Counted from the first letter of the stretch, positions 47,420 through 59,590 are shown. The stretch is 64,000 nt of DNA from Symbiodinium natans (GCA_905221605.1 CAJNDS010002371.1:100915-164914), one strand, 5' to 3'. Numbers and translations: made by a program. Notes: generated by a model from the letters alone, not told the origin.

Positions 47420-50400
47420 CTTCGATCGTGCCAGCGAAGCCCAACCAATGTCCTCGAGCCCGAGGACTCGCTCGAGGAAGAGGCAGCCCAAGCAGCTGAA
47501 GGTGTCGAGGAAGATAGTTCCAGCTCGATCTTCCCGACACGCGGGCGCCTCCAGCCGCGGTCAGAGTGAAGGAGGACGAGGAGCCCGCTAGTGGGGCCCA
47601 GGCCGAGAGCACGGAGGAAGGAGTCCTCGTGCTCGGCCAGTCTGTGGTCACCAGCGCGAAGGAATACCTCGCGCGGTCCGAAGCTCTTCTTAGAGCGCAG
47701 AAGCTCCAGTCGAGAATACTGGAGGTTGCGGGAACTGCGATGGTGAAGCTGGAGAAGATCACCAAGCGGGAGGAGTCCCTCAAAACGCTGCGCCGAGAGG
47801 GAGAGAGTCGGGCGGCCGGGGAAGGCGCCGACGGGGAAGAGGTGTCTGACGATGGTCAGGACGCCCCCGGGGCTGCAGGGCCGAGCAGTACCGCCAGGCC
47901 TTCGGGAGGCGGGACCGCCCAGTCCGCCTCAGCCTCAGAGGAGCCTCGCCCCAACGCTGACGGCCACTACGGATGTTCGGCTCCGGGATGCGGGCTAGCG
48001 TTTGAGTCGCTGGTGCAGTACCACTTGCATCAGGCGGCCTGCCATGGCGCCTCTCTTCCGCCCAACCTGGGGATCAGCCCCTCCGCACCTCTTGACCCTT
48101 TTCGTCAGGACTGGCGGGGACGGCTGTTCCGCCGAGGAAAGGACGGTGGGTATGGGGAGGTGCCCATGCTCCGAGTGATTAGGTACCACAAAGCCAACGG
48201 GTACGATCACTCGAGAGTCCCGCTCCTGAGGCGAGGGGACCGAATCCAGCTTGAGGATGGATCGCACCACATCTATGGTGGTAGCCATCCGCCGGGGTGG
48301 CTTCGCGACGACCCCGAGCTGGACCCCCCTGGTGCTCCAGAGGGAAGCGATGGAGGGTCCACGCCCAAGAGCGAGCCCACGGAGGAGGCCGTGCCCGAGC
48401 CTCCGCGGAAGGCCGCTCCGCGCGGGCGGGCCCTCGAGCCGCCGAAGGGCGACGTCCAGCGACGCCTGGCCGAGCGTCGCTCCAAGCGAGATTACTCGCC
48501 GGACCTGGTGACGCCTCTCGACGATCTCCATGCCAAGGAGATCGACTCCTTCTTCGCGGGCGACCCAGCCGCGGATAGCCTTGACGTCATTTTGATGCGC
48601 GCCGAGGTTCGCACTGAGTCCCACCTCAAGGTTGGCCGGGAGGAGGAAGAGCCCCTGGTCAAGGAGGAACAGGAGGAGGAGGCTGAGGTCGTCAAGGACG
48701 AAGAGGTCTCGGTTGAGATGGAGGCTGCCACCGCGGATGAGGCGGACGAGGTCGCCCTCCCAGCCAACCGAGCCTACGTCGAAGGCCGCTTTTACCCCTA
48801 CGGCAGCTGGCGGTGCTTCTTCTGCGAAGCCATTAACCCGGTTACCGAGGACCAGTGCCTCACCACGCACGCGGGCGGCCCGAATGCGGGCGCCCCGTGC
48901 GACGGCCGATGGATCAATGGGATCGACATCGGGTGGTGGGAGGTGGATCCCCAAACCGCGCCGGAGCAATGGCGGCGGAGGTTTTCTGCCGAAGAGCTTG
49001 AAGACCAACAAGCGCGGGCAGATGCCGCGAGGCTCCTCAGCGATGAGGAACTCGCTGAAGCCCTCCAGGCGGCCGAGGAGGCGCAGGCGGCCGAGCGCGC
49101 CAAGAAGCGGGAGCGGCGCCAGGCGGAGAAGGCGGAGCGCGATGATCACATCAGCGAAGCGCTCCGCATAGCAGGGTGGCAGTGCCCTAACTGCTATGAA
49201 TGGAACCTTTCATTCAGGCAGTTGTGCTTTAGGTGCAGCACACCTCTCCGCTTGGCAGAGGTCGTGTCCCGCGGGATCCCGGATCCGCGGCGCGGCGAAC
49301 AGAGGGACTCGGGCTCCGAGAGCAGCCAAGATGAGCTGGAGTACGAGATCCTTCTGGCCAATCGCGCGATGGATCAGGAAACGATCCAGCCTCTTCTTAG
49401 AAGCAAACACAAGAAGAGGGGCGGCAAGAGACGTCGCGAGGAGGCGACGCACGGCAAGGGCCGCGACCCGTGGGGTGCTTGGGCAGACGCCCGTGGCAAG
49501 GGCCAGGGCAAGCCGAAGGGCAGGGGCAAGTCCGATGCCAAGGGCAAGCCCAAGGGGAGGGGCAAGTACGCCTGGGGCGCTTTCGCCGCGGGCATTGTTG
49601 CCGCGCTCCAACCCCGCCCAAGCACCAGCTGGGTCCCAGCTTTCCCGTGCGGGTCGGCCCGGCCGCCGCCGAGTGTTCCGCTTCCGCCGCGGACCCCCTT
49701 TTTCCTAGGTCGCGGGCTCCTCAATCGGTTGATGCACGCCCTCAACGGGAACATCAACGGCTGGTGGGGCCTGGCGGCTGCAGCGTCGGCGCCGATTGCC
49801 TTGCAGTTGCACCGCGGGGCTGTGCATGTTGTCGAGGACTCTATGCACGCGGTTGCAACGATTTCGGCCGACGTGGTCGAGGAAATCGGTCACGGGGCGA
49901 GGCGGACCGTGTGGGTCGCCGGAACAGCCATCACTCTCGTGGTAGTGATCTTGTGCGGTGCTGTTCTGTGGTACGTGAGTCGTGCCGTTGCCAATCGCAT
50001 TGCGCATTTGCGACATGGCAACACCGCGGCCCCTGAGGCGCGGCTGTCTCAGCTCCTTGGCTCCGAAGCGACGTTTGAGGTCGCGAGCACCAAGAAAGGG
50101 GTGACCCATAAGGTTTGGGTGCATCTCAAGGAGGAGACAGCTGCCTGTGGCTGTCGTGCTTACCTGGCAGAAGGACGCTGCGGGCATTGCGATGCCGCAA
50201 TGGACACCGCTCGTTCCTTAGGGTTTTTGCACGCGGCCCAGCGAGGCGCGGGTCCTGCGCTCACAGACTCCATTCGGAGTACCGCCTCCGATGCCCTAGC
50301 TAAGGGTAAGGTGGTGTTGGGTTTGGGGAACAGTGAAGGGTGTTTCTCCCAACTCGCGGCCAAGAGCCGCGGGCTCTCCTGCTTTCAGGGGCTCGCGGGT

Positions 50401-51171
50401 CGTGACCTGGCCGCGGCCCCAGCAGATGGAGCGAGCGCAGCCCACGCACATTCCGGCTCCGTGCAACGTGCCGCCACTGCCACTGTGGCGCGCACGCCAA
50501 GCCGGAGGAACAAGGGCCCAGCCCCCGCTAGGAGTTCTCCAGTCAAAGAAGCGGAATTCCTTGCGGGCGGGCCATACATTCAGGCCGCCCAAACGCTGCT
50601 TGGTTCCGGAGCAGCAGAGGATGTGATCTACATCCGGGCTTACAGCTTAGATTGCCCATCCTGCATCGAGGCAATCGAAGCGTCGCTTGGCAAGGGCGCA
50701 AGCGTTCGGATTGTCGCCGACATGGGACAATGCCACCGCACCAAGCTTCAGTGGCAAGCGTTGAAACGCTTGGCGGCCGCAGGTGCCGAGGTGAAGGTGG
50801 GTTGCGGCACATCCTTGCGCGACGCCTATGCTCGCGACGGCCGCGGGGCTAAGGTAGGCACCGGGATTCAAGGGCTGCACCATGCCAAGGCCCTTTGCCT
50901 ACTGCGGCCTGACGGCGCGGTGGTGCTGATTGGGAGCCTCAATTTTACCACAAGCAGCAAGGCCAATGCGGAAGCAGGGCTTAAGCTTGAGGTCCCCAAG
51001 ACGCACCCTGTCGCGCAGTCCTACGTCGAGGATTTCCAGAGGGTGTCGGCTGAGGCATTCTCCCTCGATGAGGCGGTTGCGAAGCGCCCTCAGTTGGAGC
51101 GAGCCAGTAGCTCCAACGTTGCTGGCAACGCCACTCGTGCCCCCAACACTGCTCCACAGGGTATCGAGTAG
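47420..51171 (+). CDS. Large 3' ORF: zinc fingers, membrane span, SWIM finger, PLD-like domain
   Basis: Main frame 47566-51171 (about 1200 codons); an acidic lead (NVLEPEDSLEEEAAQAAEGV) lies in the preceding frame from 47447. Modules in order: coiled/charged N-terminus; C2H2-like finger (YGCSAPGCGLAFESLVQYHL, about 47,970); acidic linker; RanBP2-like pair, first WRCFFCEAINPVTEDQC (48,810) and second WQCPNCYEWNLSFRQLCFRC (49,180), which fits W-x-C-x2-C-x3-N-x6-C-x2-C exactly; Gly/Lys repeats; one membrane helix (VWVAGTAITLVVVILCGAVL, about 49,911); SWIM-type finger CGCRAYLAEGRCGH (C-x-C-x8-C-x-H, about 50,145); PLD-like domain. No start codon is obvious. It occupies the place of env but resembles no envelope protein I know. 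Confidence 0.7.
50560..51095 (+). CDS. Phospholipase D-like (Zucchini/PLD6-type) domain
   Basis: C-terminal domain of the large ORF. DVIYIRAYSLDCPSCIEAIE begins the fold, SVRIVADMGQCHRTKLQWQA is the central part, and LHHAKALCLLRPDG, VVLIGSLNFTTSSKANAEAG is the active-site part. It has one HxK motif (H codon 50881-50883) and the following G-S-x-N, as in single-motif PLD nucleases that act as dimers. The Asp usually found five residues after the Lys is Leu here, so activity is uncertain. The family includes DNA and RNA nucleases. Confidence 0.75.
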
Positions 51172-51852
51172 GCTGCGGCCAGTTGGCGCGGCGTGGTATG
51201 TATCCACGCATTATCAGAGCCGGCGTTGCAGCACGGCACGCTGCTTCGCCAACCTTTTGCACTTTCTTTGCGTGACTGCGGGCGAAAAAGCCGCGGCAGG
51301 TTGGAAGCCTGCCCATTTTGCATTCCCCGCACTTTTCTTCTCCGCCCTGCCTGTGGCCCCTCTTGTCGAGGGAGCTCTTTTGCAGGTGCTGCGGACCGTG
51401 TCCTGGTCGCGGCAGCGCGCTCGCCGAAGCGCGTGCGAGTTGCACTGGCTGCGGCACAAGCAATGTGCGCGGCTCTCGCTGAGTCCGGTAGCCCGTAGGG
51501 TAGTTCTGGATAGGTGAGTAGCCGTAGCCGTAGCTTAGGGCCGGTAGTGTGTACAGTGTACCATTTGTACCATAGCTTTGCACTAGCAGCACAAAGACCT
51601 GCCCAGTACTCTGGAGCCTCGCCTGCCTGCACAAAGGTGAGCGCTCGCGATTTGGGGTGGTTTAGGGTCGTAGAGGGCTGCTGTCGTCGTGCGTCCGTTT
51701 GGTAGTGCGGGCTGCCGCCGAAGCCGCATGCCAATGCTCATGATGTGCGGGCTCTACCAGGGTCGCACGCGACACCCTCGCCCTACCCCATTTGCCGCGT
51801 TGCTGAAGTGCTTGACGCACTACGAGCTCTTGGTGAGCCGGAAGCCTCGGCT
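51172..51852 (+). other. Element 3' untranslated region
   Basis: No protein recognised. Contains one copy of the dispersed motif (51389). Confidence 0.5.
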
Positions 51853-51862
51853 GAGGGGCGAA
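51853..51862 (+). other. Polypurine tract
   Basis: GAGGGGCGAA abuts the first base of the 3' LTR, the position where plus-strand synthesis is primed. Confidence 0.6.
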
Positions 51863-52156
51863 TGTGAGCAGGTCAAAGCATGCATGGAGTGCTTGCTTAG
51901 TGCTAGTGCAGCGTGTTGTTTTCCTTTGCATGTGTAGTTTTGCAATTCGTAACAATGCCAATGTTTTGGCTCAAGTACCGAGCTTGTGCCTTTGAGCACG
52001 GTAGTTTCGTACAGTAGCTCTTAGGTTGCTGTGCGGTCCGACCGGACGCACTCAGGCGTAGCTGCACAAGTGCTTGAACTCGCGAAGTCGTAAAACAGCG
52101 TGGCCGGGCTGTGATTGCATTGGTTTAGTGCAAGTCCAGTGCTGGTCGACTTCACA
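51863..52156 (+). repeat. 3' LTR
   Basis: 294 bp, same as the 5' LTR by eye. Includes the same spliced-leader 12-mer at 51964-51975. Confidence 0.95.
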
Positions 52157-52168
52157 ATACATACATAC

Positions 52169-52251
<83 letters not shown>

Positions 52252-52603
52252 CATATACATATACATACACACACATACACATACATACACATACATACAC
52301 ATACATACACATACATATACATACATATACATACATATACATACATATACATACATAAACATACATATACATACATATACATACATACATATACATACAT
52401 ATACATACATATAAATACATATACATACCTATACATACATATACATACATATACATGCATATACATACATATACATACATATACATACATATACATATAT
52501 ATACATACATATACATACATATACACATACACATACACATACACATGCACATGCACATGCACATACACATACACATACACATACACATACATACATACAT
52601 AGT
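52157..52603. repeat. ATACAT/ACATAC microsatellite, right flank of the retrotransposon
   Basis: Long runs of ATACAT, ACATAC and ACACAT units, continuing the kind of sequence that precedes the 5' LTR. Tyr/Ile/His or Met/Tyr/Val/Cys frames here are not genes. Confidence 0.95.
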
Positions 52604-54640
52604 CAAGCTCAGTTCATTCGTTACTTGTTGGCCGTGCAAATGACACCACTGCTGCCAGAAACACAATAACTTTCCATAAGATACTTCCCCATCTCGAATA
52701 CACACTGCGATTGCAAAAACTGTGCGCAGCCAGTTGAATGTTACGAAATCATAAAACGCTCACCTTCTCTTCGACAAACAAATCTCAGGGCCTTCGCTTC
52801 CACAAGTTTGGATGGGCGGCACCGGCCCGCACGGAGCTCGGAGCCAGGGGTTGGATCTGAATATACCAACATTCATGGGCCCCGCCTCTTCATGTGTTTC
52901 TTGACGGGTACGAGATCAAAAATTTTTTATCATCAAAACGCGTTTAAGAAATCGGTTTGATGGAGGGATTGTCAACACGCTGGAGGCAGTTGTCAAATGG
53001 GTAAGTTCAAAACCTACGGCCCAGACTACGATGACAGGGATCCGAATTGCTCGTAAGATTATATAGTACAGAAAGGAAGTGCCAACATTGCTGCGACATT
53101 GAACATGGAGATGTCGCTGGATGAGACGAAAGCTATGATGGAATCCGATGGAAGACTTGCCGAAAGTAACATTGAGGACAGAACAAGAAATTTGGTCAAC
53201 CGCCGCAAAGTAGAAATTACAAGCGTGGAACAAAGATTTTACAAGAGCTTCAGAAAGTTAAGAAGGAAGTTGACAAGGCAAGCACCGTTCGCACCAACTC
53301 CTGCAAGCGAAATTCCAGCAGATGAGCAATTTTTTAAAGTAAGGAAGAAGGAACTGGAAAGGGATTGTTTTTGAAATGGGCGCCTCTTTACTATGTCAGC
53401 AGCACAGTAGGCCGGTCTTGTGGGTTGAGTCGGAAGTGAAACATAACTAAAGCCAAAATCAACGGCAACACGAAACAAACCAAACAACGACAAGACAAAA
53501 GCCGTCCTAATCCTCAGGGTGAAACAGGCCCCTCTCAGTTAACGAAGACGAAAATGCGTTGCAGGCATGTGCGTCTCCAGCCACGCAGAGAGTGCTCGGT
53601 TAAAAAACACACAGTTTCCTAAGCTCGAGGGCGTATTCAAGCAAGGGAACGTTCTGTGCAATGCAAACCAAGCTGCCTTAAGGGGGATCATGCATCTGGA
53701 AAACAGCGTGTGAGGTGGAAACTACAGGCCGCAACCTCAGGAAAATGCAATTGCCAGCGAAAGAAGCACAGAAGGCAAAACCTCCGCCAAGAGGGAGTGT
53801 TCAGACAGTCACCTTCTTGCGAGCACCGACTGAGATGTTAACAGCTCAGAGCATCCATCTTCCCCCCGATGGGCGCACCCCATCGCCTTAAAGAGGTGGC
53901 TACAGGAAGTATCGGTAGTCAACATTTCAGGAGGACGCAATTGTCAGCCCGCAGGCTCTTGATCGTAGTGCGTCGCACTTCCCACGCCCTGTGGGCTGGT
54001 CATGCTTCTTCAGCAGGAAAAGGCATTGGCTCGTCTCGCTTTCAGCTCTGCGAGAACTAGCAAGAGTATTGCGTTGGCAAGAACCCACGCGCCAGGCGCC
54101 TTGCAAAACGGCAAGGACACTGCAGATCAAGCGGATGCGTTGTAAGGTGTCCCTCACATAGAGGGAGAGGTGTCGGAGGACCCTTACCATTCTGCAGACG
54201 CTTCTTGTGTCTCACGCCGGCGAAGTCCCGCGCTGGTCATCCTCGCTCGATGCGGAACTCAGCCAAAGCCGGCCTGTGCAGGCAGCACACTTCTGCAGGC
54301 AGCCGGACTGAAAGGGATGGCAGGTGATCGGCCAATCAACATCTCTCTGAGCACGTCGCTGCAGCTACCGCCGGAAATTTCACGCACAGTCTCTTGCTAT
54401 CCGAAGCATGCACCTTTGTCATGCGAAGTTCGATTCTTCCCTCCACTAAGAGGCAGCGAAAAACCGCTCGATGCCCATCAGGATGGTTTCGTCCAACCTC
54501 GAAACTCAGCCACGTCAACTCTTAAACTCAGGTTCAAAATAAATTGTTCTTAGTAGTTTCGCCGCCTTCTTCTGGTGTTTCCTTTGGTTGTTTCCTGCTT
54601 GTTGCTTTGGTTGGCTGGGTGGTTGTCGGTTCGTGTTGCC
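52604..54640. other. No identified gene
   Basis: A plus-strand frame at 53099-53374 is Lys/Arg/Glu-rich (MNMEMSLDETKAMMESDGRL) with no domain. Nothing else stands out. Confidence 0.35.
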
Positions 54641-57600
54641 TTTGCTCTGTTCACACCTACAGGGGAGGCCCACGCACACGAAGCCAGAACTGCTCAGATT
54701 TTTGGACCCACATTTGGAGTCGCGCAAACCGATATTGCAAGGCCTCTGAGGCCTCACTTGCGGGGGTTCGAGGCCTTCCGAGGCCCCCCGAGGCCTCAGT
54801 CATGGGGTTTCGAGGCCTTCCGAGGCCCCACGAGGCTTCAACAAAATCCCGAAACCCCTTTAGCTTGCAAGATTACGAGGCCTCGGGGACCCGGGCTTAT
54901 AATACTATTAAACGGGTCCCCGCAAGGCCTCGAGCCCGGACAAACCCTGGCTGCCTCTTCCATGCAAAAGACAAAAGAATTTTAAAGCCGCGGCTGGCTC
55001 CAAGTCCTCTTCATTCTCTATTCAAAACGCACGACAGACCTCGAAGGGCCTCGACCGGTTAAGATGATCCTGCAAGCTATTCTTGCTGCCGCAAGTTTTA
55101 ATTTCAAACTTCTCGACGGGCCTCAGGAGAGGCCTCGATGATCCTGAGCTTTCCAAAGATTTCGACGGGCATGAGAAAGTCCTGAAAAGCCCTCTGCATG
55201 ACATTGCAAGCTGATGTTGATCTCCATCGGGCAAGCAAACTATATCGCGCCCTGTTCAACTGGCGTGCATGCCAAGTGAACGCTCCCAACCATTTAAACC
55301 TCAACATGCCCTTCAATGGAGAAGACAAACTGACGTTCACAAGGCTTCTGCCGGAGGCGTCGGCCTTCCCTATATCTTCTTCTTCATTGGGCGCGTGGCA
55401 ACTTAAGTTCCGGGCCGGCGCAACACGCGTAAATATCTTCGCTGTTCAAAAACCCAAGCCTGCCAAGAGTTTCAGTCTGCGATGTCTGGCAAGCGACTCT
55501 GCACAACCACAGGAAACGTTGAAGCCGCGTTGGTCAACTTCCCAGAGATTGAAGCGTGACTCCTATCCACAGAAAAAACCAACAAGACCTGCAGCTCAGC
55601 TGGGCTTGCCAGGGCAAAGCCCAAAGTTACGGGGCTGTCGGGCGACCCCACTTTCAGGCCCGCAAAACACATGCAATTCTGGCTTCGCCAGGATGGGCCT
55701 CCACAGTTGCAGTTCTGCCTCATTGCAGCATTACAAATACGAGCGTGCAGCTGCTTCGGACAAGCCCCCGTGCACGCTGCCCGAAAATTACAAGGGCGCA
55801 GCCAACGAGATCCGGTTGTGCGGGCTCAAATTCGGGCCAAAAAACGGGGCCGTCTCGCGGCCCCAAAAATGGGGCCGCGAAATGGACCCAGCTTCCTTAT
55901 AGTCATTTGGAACTAAATTGGGGGGTCGGTGACCCCAAAATTGGGGCCGTTTGCCGGCCCCACTTTTGGGGCCGCGAATTCTTCTAATTTTTGCAATCTC
56001 GCGCTTTCCACTCGGGGCCCACAGACAAGCACTCAACGCGGAAAACTCAGAACCACGACCTCCGCAGGCAGCTTTCTGGTGGTGATCAACATGAAAGAAA
56101 CGTGCACAGGGGAGGCCCACGCACACGAAGCCAGAACTGCTCAGATTTTTGGACCCACATTTGGAGTCGCGCAAACCGATATTGCAAGGCCTCTGAGCCT
56201 CACGAGGCTTCAACAAAATCCCGAAACCCCTTTAGCTTGCAAGATTACGAGGCCTCGGGGACCCGGGCTTATAATACTATTAAACGGGTCCCCGCAGGGC
56301 CTCGAGCCCGGACAAACCCTGGCTGCCTCTTCCATGCAAAAGACAAAAGAATTTTAAAGCCGCGGCTGGCTCCAAGTCCTCTTCATTCTCTATTCAAAAC
56401 GCACGACAGACCTCGAAGGGCCTCGACCGGTTAAGATGATCCTGCAAGCTATTCTTGCTGCCGCAAGTTCTAATTTCAAACTTCTCGACGGGCCTCAGGA
56501 GAGGCCTCGATGATCCTGAGCTTTCCAAAGATTTCGACGGGCATGAGAAAGTCCTGAAAAGCCCTCTGCATGACATTGCAAGCTGATGTTGATCTCCATC
56601 GGGCAAGCAAACTATATCGCGCCCTGTTCAACTGGCGTGCATGCCAAGTGAACGCTCCCAACCATTTAAACCTCAACATGCCCTTCAATGGAGAAGACAA
56701 ACTGACGTTCACAAGGCTTCTGCCGGAGGCGTCGGCCTTCCCTATATCTTCTTCTTCATTGGGCGCGTGGCAACTTAAGTTCCGGGCCGGCGCAACACGC
56801 GTAAATATCTTCGCTGTTCAAAAACCCAAGCCTGCCAAGAGTTTCAGTCTGCGATGTCTGGCAAGCGACTCTGCACAACCACAGGAAACGTTGAAGCCGC
56901 GTTGGTCAACTTCCCAGAGATTGAAGCGTGACTCCTATCCACAGAAAAAACCAACAAGACCTGCAGCTCAGCTGGGCTTGCCAGGGCAAAGCCCAAAGTT
57001 ACGGGGCTGTCGGGCGACCCCACTTTCAGGCCCGCAAAACACATGCAATTCTGGCTTCGCCAGGATGGGCCTCCACAGTTGCAGTTCTGCCTCATTGCAG
57101 CATTACAAAGACGAGCGTGCAGCTGCTTCGGACAAGCCCCCGTGCACGCTGCCCGAAAATTACAAGGGCGCAGCCAACGAGATCCGGTTGCGCGGGCTCA
57201 AATTCGGGCCAAAAAACGGGGCCGTCTCGCGGCCCCAAAAATGGGGCCGCGAAATGGACCCAGCTTCCTTATAGTCAATTGGAACTAAATTGGGGGGTTG
57301 TGAAACGGTGACCCCAAAATTGGGGCCGTTTGGCGGCCCCACTTTTAGGGCCGCGAATTCTTCTAATTTTTGCAATCTCGCGCTTTCCACTCGGGGCCCA
57401 CGGACAAGCACTCAACGCGGAAAACTGAGAACCACGACCTCTGCAGGCAGCTTTCTGGTGGAAGTGATCAACATGAAAGAAACGTGCACAGGGGAGGCCC
57501 ACGCACACGAAGCCAGAACTGCTCAGATTTTTGGACCCACATTTGGAGGCCTCTGAGGCCTCACTTGCGGGGGTTCGAGGCCTTCAGAGGCCCCCCGAGG

Positions 57601-58390
57601 CCTTCCGAGGCCTCACGAGGCTTCAACAAAATCCCGAAACCCCTTTAGCTTGCAAGATTACGAGGCCTCGGGGACAAGGCCTCGAGCCCGGACAAACCCT
57701 GGCTGCCTCTTCCATGCAAAAGACAAAAGAATTTTAAAGCCGCGGCTGGCTCCAAGTCCTCTTCATTCTCTATTCAAAACGCACGACAGACCTCGAAGGG
57801 CCTCGACCGGTTAAGATGATCCTGCAAGCTATTCTTGCTGTCGCAAGTTTTAATTTCAAACTTCTCAACGGGCCTCAGGAGAGGCCTCGATGATCCTGAG
57901 CTTTCCAAAGATTTCGACGGGCATGACAAAGTCCTGAAAAGCCCTCTGCATGACATTGCAAGCTGATGTTGATCTCCATCGGGCAAGCAAACTATATCGC
58001 GCCATCTTCAACTGGAGGAGGCCTCGGACCGGCCTCGAGAAGCTTCGAAACCTTCAGCAAAGTCTGAAGCTCAAAGATGATGTTGCGTGCATGCCAAGTG
58101 AACGCTCCCAACCATTTAAACCTCAACATGCCCTTCAATGGAGAAGACAAACTGACGTTCACAAGGCTTCTGCCGGAGGCGTCGGCCTTCCCTATATCTT
58201 CTTCTTCATTGGGCGCGTGGCAACTTAAGTTCCGGGCCGGCGCAACACGCGTAAATATCTTCGCTGTTCAAAAACCCAAGCCTGCCAAGAGTTTCAGTCT
58301 GCGATGTCTGGCAAGCGACTCTGCACAACCACAGGAAACGTTGAAGCCGCGTTGGTCAACTTCCCAGAGATTGAAGCGTGACTAGAAAAA
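54640..58390. repeat. Three tandem copies of a 1.37-kb repeat
   Basis: Landmarks recur with a period of about 1372-1448 bp: GAGGCCCACGCACACGAAGC at 54664, 56111 and 57495; CCGCGGCTGGCTCCAAGTCC at 54988, 56360 and 57740; ACAGGAAACGTTGAAGCCGC at 55509, 56881 and 58329. Copies are nearly identical over long stretches, but they differ by indels in a GAGGCCT-rich part and the third has an inserted segment near 58,010-58,080. Each copy has palindromic GGGGCC blocks (for example 55,845-55,975). A 234-codon frame is preserved in copies one and two only because the DNA is the same. Confidence 0.88.
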
Positions 58391-58599
58391 ACCAACAATG
58401 CGGCCATGTCTTAGCTGGCCACTTTAATGTACAGCCAAGTGGGTTGGAACTTAGCAGTAAATGCCCTTCTTTTATGCTTGTTCCATGTCCAAGCACAGTA
58501 AACAAGCTCTGGAAAATCCGCGATGCAGTTTGCTTGCCGCAATGGAAATCAACATCAGCTTGCAATGTTCAGCTTAGCTGCCCAGAGCAAAGTCCAAGG

Positions 58600-59010
58600 C
58601 CTGACACATGCAATTCTGGCTTTGCCAGGATGGGTCCGTGCAAATAAACCCAGCTTCCTTGTAGTTATTTGGAACTAAATTGTGAAACAGTGACCCATTG
58701 GGGCAGCTTTCTGGTGGAAGTGATCAACATAAAAGAAACGTGGCACAGAAAAGACCCACGCACACAAACCAGAACTGCTAAGATTTTTGGAGCCACATTT
58801 GGATTTGCGCAAAACGACATTGCAAGCTCTAAGGCTTTACTTGGAACGTTCAAGGTCTTTCTTCAAGGCCGGGGTTTCAAGGCCTTCCAAGGCCTTACAA
58901 GGCTTTGAAAAAAAAATCCGAAACCCTTTTTAGCTTGCATTACAAAGCGGGCTTCTAATGCTATTAAACGGGTTTCCGCAAGGCCTCCAGCCCGGACAAA
59001 CCCTGGCTGT
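58600..59010. repeat. Decayed fourth copy of the 1.37-kb repeat
   Basis: ACCCACGCACACAAACCAGA (58758) and ATTAAACGGGTTTCCGCAAG (58964) are diverged versions of the repeat. Many C-to-T and G-to-A changes and indels separate it from the three young copies. Confidence 0.7.
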
Positions 59011-59590
59011 CTTTTCCATTCAGGTTAGGCAAAAACAAAGTTGGAGTTCCCTGCTTGATCTTGCAAGAGGGTGTTTTAAAGGCATTAAAGACAGCGTGCG
59101 GCTTTCTTCAAAAGGTCTTTGATTCATTGAAGTGTAAAGACCTGTAGCTCAACTGGACTTGCCAGGAAAGTCCAAAGTCCAAACTTTTCTGAAGTCCAAA
59201 AAAAAAACATGCAATTCTTGCAAGCATAAACCTTTACAGTGGTTGTTAGCTTATGCAGAGAGCTTTTCAGAACTTTCTTATGCCCATCGAAATCTTTGAA
59301 CAGAATTATCAAGGTCTTTTCTAAGGTTAAGAAAATAATAGAGAAAGTAGGCTTATGGGGGGGGTTTTTTTTTGAGCCAAAAAACGCTCCAAAACGCTCC
59401 AAAAATGGCTCTTTGAGTGAGAGAGGTGTTAGGAGTGTTCATTGCTGAAAAAAAACGCTCAACTTGGCTCCAAAAACACCACCTTCAACCTGAGTAAGGA
59501 GAAGGTGTTCATTGCTGAAAAAAAACGCTCAACTTAGCTCCAAAACAGCACCTTCAACCCAAGTTGACTCGGTGTTGCGTTGTGACCGCG
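59011..59590. repeat. AGCGTTTT/CGCTCC simple repeats and duplicated 60-bp segment
   Basis: 59373-59413 holds AAACGCTCCAAA words inside an inverted pair GAGCCA...TGGCTC. TTCATTGCTGAAAAAAAACG occurs at 59439 and 59508, so a segment of about 69 bp is duplicated. Confidence 0.6.

Larger units (their letters stand above)
35019..52156 (+). mobile_element. 17.1-kb LTR retrotransposon with permuted pol
   Basis: Two 294-bp direct repeats (TGTGAG...TTCACA) bound 17,138 bp. The left flank ends ATAC and the right flank starts ATAC, consistent with a 4-5 bp target duplication, although the microsatellite target hides its exact length. Order of coding modules: gag, CCCH finger, protease, RT thumb/connection plus RNase H, unknown domain, integrase, degraded methyltransferase-like part, RT fingers/palm, Tpt1-like domain, then a long ORF with zinc fingers, a membrane span, SWIM finger and PLD domain. 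RT and integrase are of Ty3/gypsy type (HHCC finger, D-D35-E, VDYRRVNA, YVDD), but the order does not match gypsy or copia. Coding moves between reading frames about six times and crosses two stop codons. The interior is clearly richer in G+C than the flanks. Confidence 0.93.

Noticed and set aside
52157-52603. Open frames repeating Met-Tyr-Val-Cys-Ile or Thr-His-Ile
   Set aside because: Translation of the ATACAT microsatellite only.
55198-57274. A 234-codon frame present in two copies, which could look like a conserved gene
   Set aside because: The copies are nearly identical DNA repeats, so conservation of the frame carries no coding evidence, and it is broken in the third copy.
59373-59413. 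A spliced-leader relic on the minus strand (GAGCCATTTTTGGAGC)
   Set aside because: Only a short part matches, and it is explained by the local GCTCCAAAA simple repeat.
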